A stretch of 64,000 bases of DNA, taken from contig NC_080557.1 of the NCBI RefSeq assembly GCF_030253575.1, positions 18,177,501-18,241,500 of the forward strand, given 5' to 3'. The notes under the pieces are model-generated. The model had not been told where the DNA came from. It searched no databases and worked only from the letters and a program-made list of their open reading frames with translations. This document shows, piece after piece, positions 46,329-57,518 of the stretch. Positions within the stretch are counted from its first letter, which is position 1, and every line of letters begins with the position of its first letter. This DNA comes from Rhododendron vialii (taxonomy: Eukaryota > Streptophyta > Magnoliopsida > Ericales > Ericaceae). A program made the translations under genes and the position numbers.

Positions 46329-49300
46329 ATGGATCCAGACCTCTTTGATTTTTTGGTTGGTGGGGATGTTGAGGATGATGTTGTAAATATTGAAGAACTT
46401 GAACTTGAAGGTAATCCTAATCCTGTTGTGACTATCCTTGCCGATGTTGTCAATGTTGAAGATGATACAATAGATAAATTAAATGAAGTTAGGGGAAAAA
46501 CCAAGAAAAGAAAGCTTCCACCATAAACGCCTAAAGGCCCCAACCCATAAAAAGAGCAATATAGATCTCTTGCCTGGGATCACTTCGAACAAATAAAAGA
46601 GGGCGACCCTACATGGGGTGAGTGTAAGTATTGCAAGAAAAGATATGCGGCTGATAGCAAAAAACATGGCATTAGCAATTTGAAAGCTCACATCCCCGTT
46701 TGTCCGTTATATCCTCTTAGAGACCAACATGGACAACAAAACCTTTCATTCAAACTCAATTAGGGGGTGGGGGGGTTGACATTATGACAAGCGTATTTTC
46801 TTTTAAGGAGTGTAAGAGAGCTCTTGCAGAAATGGTGATTATTGATTAACTACCGTTTAGGTTCGTTGAGGGGATTGGGTTAAGAAGGTTTTGCAATGTC
46901 ATGCAACTGAAGTTCTCACCGGTCCCTTTTTGACAAATGAATCCTAGAGAGGTTGTTGCAATTAAAGACTACGAGAGGAGAAAATTGAAAAAATTATTAA
47001 AGGGTCGTAGGATTTGCCTCACGACTAATACATGGACATCAATTCAAAACTTTAACTATATGTGCCTCACTGCACACTTCATTGATGATGATTGGAATTG
47101 GCAAAAGAGAATCTTAAACTTTTGTCAAATTGAAGATCATAAGGGAGATACCATAGGCAAGAAAATTGAGTCATTGCTGCTTGAGTGGAGTGTTGATGAT
47201 ATTTTTACATTGACGGTAGATAATGCAAGTTTGAACGCCACAGCTATTAGGTACTTGAAAAGGAAAACAACTGATTAGAAAATGACTATCTTGGGGCATG
47301 CCTATATACATATGAGATGTTGTGCACACATTTTGAATCTTATTGTTATTGAGGGGTTGAAAGATATGAGTGAGTATATTCTCCATGTTCGTGATGTTGT
47401 GAGGTATGTGAGATCTTCTCCACAAAAAATGGAGACTTTCAACAAGTGTGTGGAGAAGGAGAAAATTAACTCGAACCAAACTGTGTGTCTTGATGTGTGT
47501 ACTCGGTGGAATTCCACTTACTTGATGTTAAAAGTAGCCATCAAGTTTGAGAAGGCATTTCAAAGAATAAGGAAGGAAGATAGTAGTTTAATAAAATTCT
47601 TTAACATAAAGGAAGGCAAGAAGGATTTGTCATTGGATGGTGGCCAAGGTGGGAGCCATAGGGTCCCAACTCCAAGACAAGCAACTGTCCCAAACAAGCT
47701 TGATTGGAAGTAGTGTAGGATGTTTGTTACATTCTTGAAACTTTTCTATGATGCAACCAAGAAATTTTTGACTTCTTTTTTTGTCACATCCAATGTGTTC
47801 TTTCATGAGTTATTTGAGGTTGTAACCCGTATAGATGAATTAATTGCCAACAGAGATCCTGTTATGTCTTCAATGGCAATTGAAATAAAAAAAATTGAGA
47901 CGTATTAGGGATCAGATGGAGAGAAATTCAATCCCCTACTTTATGTGGCGGTAGCATTTGATCTCCGGTTTAAGTTAAGGTTGGTGAAGTTTTGCTATAC
48001 AAAATCCAAAGGGAAGACGGTGGGTGAGAAAATGGAGAAACAGGTGAAGGATGTTTTGAACTGGTTGTATGATTCTTACGCAAAAGAGGGTGAAGTTAGA
48101 CAAAATGTGCCTAGTGCAAGTGCAATGCTGAGAGTAGTGGAGGAGGATGAGGATTGTGATCGTCGCTTGAATTTAGCTAGCGAATTTGACACTTACTAGG
48201 AGCAAGAGTATTCTAGTGTTTGTAATGCCATCGATTTTCAACATAAATATAAAAGTTTTCCATAAATAAAACCTCACATTTATCTGTATGATACCCCAAA
48301 AGAGTTAGATATTTCCATTTCCACAATTACGATTCATCCTCCAATATTTTCCAAATAGTACATTTTTGGCTCCAAGGCCCAAATCAACATAAGTACTGAA
48401 TATCAAACAAGCGTTAAGAACTTACAATATTCTTTAATCAAAAGATTTACAAATAAAGTTACGAATACATCTTCCGAAAGTAGTTTACAAAGATAACTTT
48501 GTAACTCCTCTAAGTTAGCTTACAAAAATGATGTCCACGTCCAAGCACTTCAAACATGCAACTACTGTCCTAAGTTAGAACCTGAAAATGATGTAAGGTT
48601 TGAACCATACTAGCCCAGTAGGAAACTCTAATATAATAATCTATGTAAATGAAATGCAGGGATGATCTTATGATAAACAACGATAACAAACTTCGAAGAA
48701 TGGACGATAACTATAGCCATTAATCCAATACTTCAATTTCAGAACCAACCGTATAACTCGATGAATAACCTTTGAAAGTACCACATGTCCATTTGTGTCT
48801 CTTACATGTGTCTTGAGCCGAAGCTTTTGCCGGGCCAGTTAAAGGACCCCGATGTCCTCTACCAGACACTTTACCCATTAAAAGGTCCTGAAGTATCAAA
48901 TACGAGCATATAGCTCTTGCCGAGCCAATTAAAGGACCCCGATGTCCTCTGCCAGGCACTCACCCGTCGATGAGTCTTGAATGTTCATGTTGTGTCAAAG
49001 AATATTCAAACATCACATATCCTCGTATTATGTCATTACATTCAATCGTGGTTCGTCAATGTAGAATTTCTACTGAACAAGGGCAATAGATGCAAAGATA
49101 CTCCACAAACTCAACGAATATAGTTAACCTTGTAACGGGGTGTTCTGAAAGTGTTTGTAACAAGTTAGAAGTGATCGGGGGTCAAAAAGATGAAATTTGG
49201 AACACATATTGAAAAATTGTCCCTAAGCAACAGGTATCAATACCTTGCAAAATGGTATCGATACCATCTGGCCAAGAAACGTTCCAGAGGCAAGGGTATC

Positions 49301-50245
49301 GATACCTTGGATAAATGGTATCGATACAAAGTGATTTTCTGGGTTTTGAAACACAAAGGTAGCGATACCATTTGTATGGTATCGATACCAGATCAGTTTG
49401 AGCAGATATTCTACAAGTTTTCATGGGTTTAACGACAACAACGATCAATGGCACAAATCAAGCTGTAGAAAACAAGTCATTAACATATATGGAGAGTTAA
49501 AATTCCCTACTTCAAGATTAAAGAACAAATCAAAGGATCCTCCAAGCCCTAGCCCCAAATCTTGAAATTGGATGGGATACGCCTCCACCAAGCTCAAACT
49601 AGCAAAATACGAGCCACAATACACGAAGGAATGAAGGTTTGAAGGCTATTTTGGTGGGTTCTTGAGTTGAATGGGTGGAATTTTGAGTGAGAGATGAGAA
49701 AGGGAGGGAGCCGAGAGGAGAGAGAGGGAGACGGGAGATTGGGAGAGAGTGTGTTTCTCACACTCCTCCCTATATATATTCACACAATTACATATTACAC
49801 AATCACCCAAATCTTTTAAACTCTTGCACATTGAACCCCTTGAACAACTATCCATATAATATCTTCAATTATCCTTTATTAGACAATTTAACTTTATTAA
49901 AAGAAATTATGGGTCTCTACAGTTTGTTCCTCGAAGGTAGACAAGTACTTGGTGGATTTGTGTGAACGTAGGGACAATCCGGATTTTGATATCTTGGTAT
50001 GGTGGAAGAACAATTCCAACAAGTATCCAATCTTGTCCAAAATAGAGCGTGATGTATTAACTATGCCCGTATCTACCGTTGCTTCTGAGTCGGCCTTTAG
50101 TATGGGTGGTCGTGTACTTGATCCATTTCGAAGTTCACTCTTACCGTCAATGGTCAAGACTCTTGTATGCACCCAAATTTGGCTTCTAAGCACGGTTCCA
50201 ATCTCTCTTCGACAGGCTATGGATAAAGTTGAAGATCTTGAATGA
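46329..50245 (+). pseudogene. hAT transposase (RICESLEEPER/DAYSLEEPER-like), multiple stops and LTR insertion
   Basis: Domains in order: an acidic N-terminus from 46329; a BED zinc finger at about 46550-46720 (CKYCKK...NLKAHIPVC); the catalytic region from 46937 (LTTNTWTSIQNFNYM, TVDNASLNATAI, HMRCCAHILNLIV, DVCTRWNSTYLML); and the C-terminal dimerisation domain at about 49950-50170 (VWWKNNSNKYPILS, ASESAFSMGGRV). From 46937 to 48199 the reading frame is constant but interrupted by stops at about 46935, 47278, 47713, 47908 and 48199; earlier stops lie at 46526, 46550 and 46847. Several replace a Trp codon (TGG to TAG). The solo LTR splits the gene after ...QEYSSV; removing it brings the C-terminal part (CSSKVDKYLVDLC) back in frame. 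A short 3' intron is likely after DLE (50245). It is not functional. Confidence 0.9.
48218..49921 (-). mobile_element. Solo LTR inside hAT gene, same family as 9286-12011
   Basis: On the plus strand it begins TGTAATGCCATCGATTTTCAA and ends GGGTCTCTACA; read on the minus strand it starts TGTAGAGACCC, like the copy at 9286. The insertion point is exact, because the hAT reading frame resumes when this segment is removed. GTT or a damaged GTGTT flanks it, so the 5-bp duplication is not perfect. The interior has two similar blocks with GGACCCCGATGTCCTCT (about 48843 and 48935) and several GGTATCGATACC palindromes (49250-49400). No internal retroelement genes remain. Confidence 0.82.
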
Positions 50246-51000
50246 GGTAATTTAATTTAATTGATCTGGTCTATTTACTATTTAGTATTTTCTTAATATT
50301 GTATTGAATCAAGTGTTTTGTTTTTTCCAGAACTCTTACAAACTAATGATGCAAGTTCTTAGGGATTGATGGGGCTATGGACCTTGGTAAAACATAACAC
50401 TAGATGTTATTTTTTGATCTTTGAAGTTTTTAATTCTCTTCTAATTTTTCTTTCTATTAACAACTTTGAACGAACATGGGATTGGGAGCAGTACCACTAC
50501 GAAGTATAACTACTTTATTTTACTATGGACTTGTGTGTTTGGCTAATTTAAATTATTATGGACTTGTAGTTTTAATCATTTTGGACTTGTAATTTTGGTG
50601 CTAGTCTAAACTTGTAATATGGTGGTAGATTTGTTATGTGGTTGTGTATGGCTGCTGAAAAAATTGGGGAGGAGAGAGCTGGGTGCTCTCTGGAAGTTTG
50701 TTTTTCTATGTGGTGGTGGAATTGTTATGTGGTTGTGCTTCATTCAGTCCTGATCATGCTATCATAGTGCTAATCTTACTTGGTTATAATTTGGAAATGT
50801 GGTTTTTATTATTTATTATTTTATTTTATTTTTTCTGTCTGCATGCAACTGTGCTTGAAATTTAGATTGGGAAATGTGGAATGTGGACAACAGGGCTTTG
50901 GATTGAGCTAAGGGGCATGGCCCAAAATTATTATGAATCCTTGGACCATTTGGCCTGCTGGAAATGTTGAAAAATTAGCCCAAAAAGAAGTAAAAAAATA
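50246..51000. other. 3' part of hAT element
   Basis: Downstream of the transposase frame. A TTCCAG|AACTCTTACAAAC acceptor near 50328 may join a small last exon. The rest is AT-rich non-coding element sequence. Confidence 0.5.
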
Positions 51001-51393
51001 ATGGTCCAGAAAAATAAAATCGGCCCAACGAAATTACCCCAATTCGATCACCCGACCGAACGCGACCAACTCAACCCGATAACGTTTCGGTTGGAGCCCG
51101 ACCAATTGTCCGGTCGGGTGCGGGTGGACATTTTCGTAATCCGATCAAGGTCGGGTCGGGTCCGACTCCGACTCCGACCAAACCCGCCCTACACTTCACG
51201 ATTCGCTAACAGATCATTTCGATTCTTGATATGATTTTCGATTTGACAATCTTCCATGGCTTCTCAAGTACTTCCACCTTGATTAATAAATAAGATCAAG
51301 CCTAATACTCGAGTAATAAGTCAAAACACAACACAAAACCAAGTTTTAAGTATAATTAGGGCAAATTAAGGGTATTAGAGATATTCACATTTC

Positions 51394-52430
51394 TTAGACC
51401 CTGTGTTGAATTAATGGTCGCTTATTCATCTCCGGTTGTTTGTCCTCCGCATTTGACTTCTTGACAAATTTTATGTACTTCCCACTTTGTTCCCTTGAAA
51501 ATATCATCATTGGTCTCTGATTCTTTGTCATTGTTTCCGAATCCTTTTTTTTATTTTTTCGAGCTATAAACATCAATTGGGTTAGTGGGGAGTGTTAGGG
51601 TTAGCATGGGGATCTAGAGGCTATCCATAGCTCTGGCCCCCAAAGGGTCTGCCCCCTGTGAGGCTCGAACCCAAGACTTTTCCACAAAGGGAAGGCAGTA
51701 ACCTACCAACTGCACTAAGCAATGGTTGTTTCTCAAGCCTTTATCACATATTCACAATGACAAAACTGTGTTTTTTCTTGGTCGATATCATCCACTCGTT
51801 CAACCCTTCTTTGGTGGGAAAGACCTACACACACATGACTGAAGAAAAAATATTCGTAAATAACTCGTGAAGGTTTTTCTCAAAATAAGAACTTTTTCCA
51901 AATACTCATCGTGTCCGTTGTGAAATGCTCCATAAAATTATGTAGGGCCGATGGCCCTGTGCGACTACCATGCGTGAAAGCGTTGTTGCCCTGTAAGAAT
52001 CAAAGAGACCAACAAAACCCAAAATATAATTGGTTTTTTTTGTTCTTTGCATCTTGTTTGGATTTTAACTTTCGAAATTATCAATAATTTTTTGTTTTAA
52101 AAATTAAAAAATTATGACATTTTTGGGTATAAACTCCTGTATTCTATGAATTTTTTTGGATTTTAATTCCCGAAAATGTGAAATTTTATGTGTTTCGGGA
52201 TTGTATCCAAATATGGAAGAGCAACAAACATAAAATCAAATTTCTACCTCTAGTCGCTCTTTTGGCATGAAAATTTTCGTGTCCTGGACACCAACTTCGC
52301 CCTCAATATGATGTTTGAAATCACCTTTGCTTCCTCCATATGTGGAGATTCAATAGTTGTATAATCTTCACTTCCAACATTTTGTTCAATGGTCCGAGAG
52401 GAACCTTCCATTGCTTGGTTTTCCATTAGA
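51394..52430 (-). pseudogene. Unrecognised decayed coding fragments
   Basis: Two pieces on the minus strand look protein-like. One runs from an ATG near 52425 (MENQAMEGSSRTIEQNV, then IESPHMEEAK) and continues after an apparent one-base slip as HHIEGEVGVQDTKIF. The other, at 51576-51394, is Lys-rich (NQRPMMIFSREQSGKYIKF). They may belong to one broken gene now split by the SINE at 51575-51735. I do not recognise the family. Composition and a run of acidic and polar codons are the only support, so this may be chance. Confidence 0.25.
51575..51735 (-). mobile_element. tRNA-derived SINE
   Basis: On the minus strand, GCTTAGTGCAGTTGGTAGG (A-box type) is followed about 35 nt later by GGGTTCGAGCCTC (B box), then a GGGGGCAGACCC body. 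This is the layout of a plant tRNA-derived SINE. The tail and target duplication were not fixed. Confidence 0.65.
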
Positions 52431-52619
52431 GAGATGATGAGGAATGAGGAGGATTGAGGGAGGAGAGTGGTTTGTACTGTTGGAAGATTTGTAGTAGGGT
52501 TTTAGTACGGTAGGATTTTAATAGGAGAAAAGTGGAAAGATGAAGTGTGTTGTGTAGGATGGAGGTGGAAGGAGACGGGTTGTATGAGTTGTGAACTTGT
52601 GATGTGTTGTATTTAGAAG

Positions 52620-53220
52620 TAATGATATTATGGTTTGAGGTGTGTCGATTGTATGTGGAAATTAGAAGTTAACATGATCATTACATATAAAGACATTTTT
52701 GTCTCAAACATCCAAAAAATTTAGTGACTTAATATGAGGAAAATTGTTAATTTGCCAACGAAAATACAAAAATCTTGTTCGATTTGAGATGAAAGAAGGA
52801 TAATAACAAAATAAAGAATTATTTTCTCTACACTTTCTTCTATACTTCGGCTGAGTTCTTGCAAACTTATAATTCTAAAACTAATTTTGATATGTTTTAT
52901 TTTTTGTAACTTTTTATTCAGCTTTTCGTCATAATATTTGGGGTTAATCGTTCGAATCAAAAAAGTATAAAAATATGAACGGATGTTATACTTTAAATAA
53001 ATAAGATAGCTGTTTGATATTTTTTTTTTGCTTTTGGTTATAATTTTGTACTTTTATATTATTTTTGTTGAGTCGGATAATTAATCCAAAAAATATTATA
53101 CAAATTTAACAAAAATTAAAAATAAAACAAATAAAACACACAAAACAAACAAATAAGTTAAGTTTATAAGAACTCACCCACCCTTCATCTTTCCTTTTTT
53201 TTCATTCTTTCATTTCATTC
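52620..53220. other. AT-rich upstream region of the EMSY-like gene
   Basis: Very AT-rich with no recognised gene. It probably includes the distal promoter of the EMSY-like gene. I could not single out a convincing TATA box. Confidence 0.35.
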
Positions 53221-53610
53221 GTTTCTCGTAGTTCAAATGCTATGCCCTAAGGAAAACAAAAAGAGGCGGAACTCAAAGAAAATTATCAACCAAAAAAACC
53301 AAGGCGGTATAATGAAATTTCAAGTCCGCGGTTCTCAACTGAGACGCCCCTCTGTCCCCGAACCGAAACTCGAACGCATAGCTCCCTCAATCACCGTCGA
53401 TTCGCCTCTCCAAAACCCTCAAATTCATCGATTTTCAAGCTAACGGCGTACTAGTTTATCACTGCCACGACGAGTATATCACTGTAATCGATTTCGGTAC
53501 CAAGGGTTGAACGCTTCTGATCGACTTCTCAGTAGCCGAGCTCCCCGCGAGACAAAGGAACTTCGTTTCCTGCGATTGGTGAAGTTGCGGTGGGTTTTGC
53601 GAAGCTGGCT

Positions 53611-56600
53611 ATGGACTACGCACCCTATGACAGTAGTGGTGAGTCCACTCAATCAGAAAAAAATTCAACCTTTGCCGCTTATTTTGGTAAATTTAGGGTT
53701 TTGTTTTGTTAGCGAGTTGTTTCTCCAAGTAGGGTTTGGGAATGAATGAACACTTCTCGGCATTATTGATTTTGTGACATTCTTTTACTGGGGGTGCTGA
53801 TTGAATCAATTAGGGGTCAAAGCTTCAGTTTTCTTCAATCCGACGTCAGTAATGTGGGTTAAGTTTTGAAACTAAGTCTAGTTGTGTCTTTAGTTAGCCT
53901 TGAGGTTGTGCACTACGAAACCCATGACATTAGTGGTAATTCTCTGTATCAGAAAATTTTCAGCCTTTGTGGGTGATTTAGTTTTCTTGAATAGGGTTTG
54001 GCATGGGCTTGTTTTACTCCGGCTTTACTCGTGGTTGCACTCTCATGGCGCTGATTGAATCAATTAGGGTTTGGCGCTGTAGTTGGTAACTTGGTAGGTG
54101 TGTCTTTGGCTAGCCAATGTGCTGTGGTTTGATGATAGTAGAATTATTCATGAAACTTGTAGTTTGAAGCTGTGAGAGCTCTTTATACAGAAGGCTACTT
54201 TCTAGCATTGTTTTGCCTGCAAATTTATGGGTTTCTAGAGAGTGCATACTTTGTGATCAAGGAGGAGAAAATTGATTTGAATAGGTGTGAAATTGGTTTT
54301 ACTGGGACTAAAATAACTCGTTGAACATAGAAGTTTGTCTTTTGTGACTGCTAGTCTGATATCGATGTTATAAGTGTGAGTTCAGTGAAAACATAAAAAC
54401 CAACTTTCGAATCTGGGGAGAAATCTGTAAATATTGTACTTGCGTGCGTTTTTTTCCCCAAATTATGCAAGCAAAGAGAAAATTCAGCCTAAATGAGTTT
54501 AAAAAGGCTTGGCTGAGTAGCTGTAGCTTCAAAGAAGTATCACTGCTAGAAATGAGTAGCACAAAAGTGGAGATAGTTGCTAGAGGCTTTTGATCATGCT
54601 TACCAAAGGAACAGGATTGTAGATGAGGCATTGATGTGCAAGCATGAAAATACGACACTGTAAGTGAAGCATTGACGTGCAATTATGCAACATTTGTTTT
54701 TAGATGTAAGTAAGAAAGTGCATTTGTATGCGAGAGGTATTTTCAGTTATTCACTATATCGTGCTAAAGTTCATTCTCTATTATCTGATACCTTCAGTCA
54801 CAGTAACTTGTCCAAACTTATGCTCTAGTCAACTCAACTCAACCCTCCCTTACCGGTTATCTCAATTATATGGGTTCGGCTACATGGATCCATTCCCTCT
54901 GGTTAATTGTTTTGTAGTCATATCCTCAATTTTGTTGAAGGCTGGCATGTTCTTGCTTATGCATATCTCTCATGTTCTCTTTGTCCTTCCAGTTTTTCTT
55001 TTATCACCCAGTAAGTGGATAAAATCACTCTTCCTTGTGAGCTCATGAACATGTATTCAATTTAGATGCCCATTCCATCTTAGACGACTCACTTAGTTAT
55101 CTATGACTATTGCAATGACTATTTTCTTTCCACATAATTTATTTGTCTTTATGTACAATGACTCATCAGTCACAAAATTCTCATTTCAGTTTGACTCATT
55201 TTTGAGATTATGCTGGTATCTACAGAACTAAATACGAAGACCCTAAAGGGAAAAGCACATGAAGCAATAGGGCCAATCAAGAGGCAACACTTAGCAAGGG
55301 CTAAAGCTATGGGAACAAAATAACTCTCACTATGGAGGAGCTAAGGCAAAACATAATTGAAGAACAAATTGAATTCTTTACCCAAAAGGTTTTACAATAG
55401 AGCTACACCCTAGAGGGAAAACCACATAGTGATAGTTATTTTAACAAAAATAAAGAAAGTTTCAACATAAGAAAGTTTCTTGTATTCCTAATAACATTCA
55501 ATGTATAAACGAAATGCTCAAATAACGGAATGCTGACAAAAACAGAACATACATAAGAGAACTAATGTTTTAACACTCAACTTTGGGGTCAACAGTCAAA
55601 GTTATAGGATTTCTATTCATGTCGTGGAACTATGGCTCATGACTAAGTGCTGTTACTTTGAAGGATTTCATGTAGTGCTTCCCCAACTTGTAATCCCTTA
55701 TAAACCGACGGTAAGGTCGTGAATAGATCTGAAAAAAAACACACAGGCTTATGCTGAGGTGCAATTCATGCCGCACGCCTTGGAGGAGGCGCACAACATG
55801 CTAGCCTCATAAGCGGTTGACAAACTGCACCTCGCCTCAAGTTGTTTGTGGCGTTTTGGTTGTCCTTCGCCTTGTGTCACTTCTTAGATGCACGAGGTGT
55901 GCTCTGTTTAAAACACTGCAGACAAGTGTCCAAATTAGATTTCTATTTTCGACTATGTACCCGAAAATAGAAAGTGTATCAGATATGTGTGCAAAATTGA
56001 CCACAAAAAGGTAGTGTTCAATATGGATATGGACACGTCACCGTCTTTGAAGTGTCTAAAAATTCAGAGAGTTTGCTTCCTTGTTCCAATCCGTTTTCCT
56101 TTTGAATCATTCCAATCTTAAGTAGAGTTAAGCTTTCGCCTATAAGATTCCAGTAATTTGTGGATGTCTATGAAGTGGTTCTTAACTCTTAAGTATTCTC
56201 TTCCATCTTGAGATACCTATAATACCATTAACCTATGACTTTCACCCTAAGTCACATAATCAGCGAGCGCATACGTGAGCAGGAGCGCGAGCGTCTTCTA
56301 AAACAATCCCAAAGTACTAAATTTCACGAGAGCGAGGATCGAGAGCGCGAGCGCAGAGTGAGGATTGAGAGCAGGAGCGAAGTTGTTAGATTTCTTGGAG
56401 GTTTCCAACCTAAAACCAATTGGCAATAGGTGGAGTAACCTCTAGAATATATTAACCAAGCTTGGGTGGCTTAGATGAATGATGTGGGACAAGTCTAACA
56501 CTCCCCCTCACGTGCAGCCCGGATGCACGTGAAGGTGACAGGCCAAGAGCTGACTGACTGACTCGGGCGACAAAGATAACAGAGACTTTCCCACGAGCAG

Positions 56601-57449
56601 TGAGGCCACCCAAGACCTAGTTTTGATACCATGTTAGATTTCTTGGAGGTTTCCAACCTAAATCCAATTGGCAATAGGTGGAGTAACCTCTAGAATATAT
56701 TAACCAAGCTTGGATGGCTTAGATGAACGATGTGGGACAAGTCTAATAGAAGGGCCCTACTGAAGGATTATGTGACTTGGGTCGACGGTCTCGTCATTCA
56801 CGCAATTCCCCCGTCCATCAATAGAGGGAAGAGCCTTGACTTTAGGTTGGGCATAAAGGCTCTCCGAAAGGAATCCATTTGACTAATTCACTAATAGTCG
56901 TTCAATTTTTAAATGTCATCAAGTCTTCGTCAATCTTCTTAAAGCACGTGTTTGCTATTTTAAGTCATATGCCAATGCAAACTCCAAGATAGGACTACCT
57001 TTGTCATTTTTCCATCCAAATCTAGAGCACCCCAGTTACTCTTATTCCCGACCACTGTTCCCTACATGGCCATCTTGGTCACGGCCTATCAACATTCTCT
57101 TATCAGTTTGTATCCCTTTTACAAATCCATCCAAATTATGGGTTAATAGATTCATGTAGTCTTGTTTGAGGTACATTAGCACTACTTGCTATAGCTAATG
57201 CTTCCTTCATCATATCCTTTCCAAATTCAAATCCTTTCACCAACTCTCTCGTATTGCTACTGGCCTTGCCTACGGTGATTGGAAGATTACCACATGTAGA
57301 ATCTTTCTCATCACTCGGTTTCCCTTGTACGGATGTACAAATCCCTTTTTATTCTCTCAAATATTCTTATAATGGATGTTCTATTTCTACCTAGGTAGCA
57401 TGGCACTAATTGGATTTAGTGTCTCTTTCCATTTCACTGATGCTGCTCA

Positions 57450-57518
<69 letters not shown>

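Larger units (their letters stand above)
45637..51191 (+). mobile_element. Complete hAT element interrupted by a solo LTR
   Basis: Starts TAGGGCTGTCC and ends GGGCGGGT-complement ACCCGCCCTA, with exact 8-bp target duplications CACTTCAC at 45629-45636 and 51192-51199. Both subterminal regions carry many CCGACC/GGTCGG motifs in opposite orientation, as expected for transposase binding sites. Inside is a single hAT transposase gene (46329-50245). The solo LTR at 48218-49921 accounts for 1.7 kb; without it the element is about 3.85 kb, a normal length for an autonomous plant hAT. Confidence 0.92.

Noticed and set aside
46329..48199. Stop-codon readthrough or recoding of the hAT gene, perhaps using the CUA tRNA-like sequence
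   Set aside because: Attractive because the frame is constant, but the stops include TAA and TGA as well as TAG, and the LTR insertion already destroys the gene. Ordinary decay is simpler.
48750..48960. Possible CRISPR-like or regulatory direct repeats
   Set aside because: Only two copies of a GGACCCCGATGTCCTCT block in a plant LTR; explained as an internal LTR duplication.
49687..49965. Frame with acidic/basic repeats just before the hAT C-terminus
   Set aside because: It spans the LTR end and the hAT junction in the wrong frame, so it cannot be a real gene.
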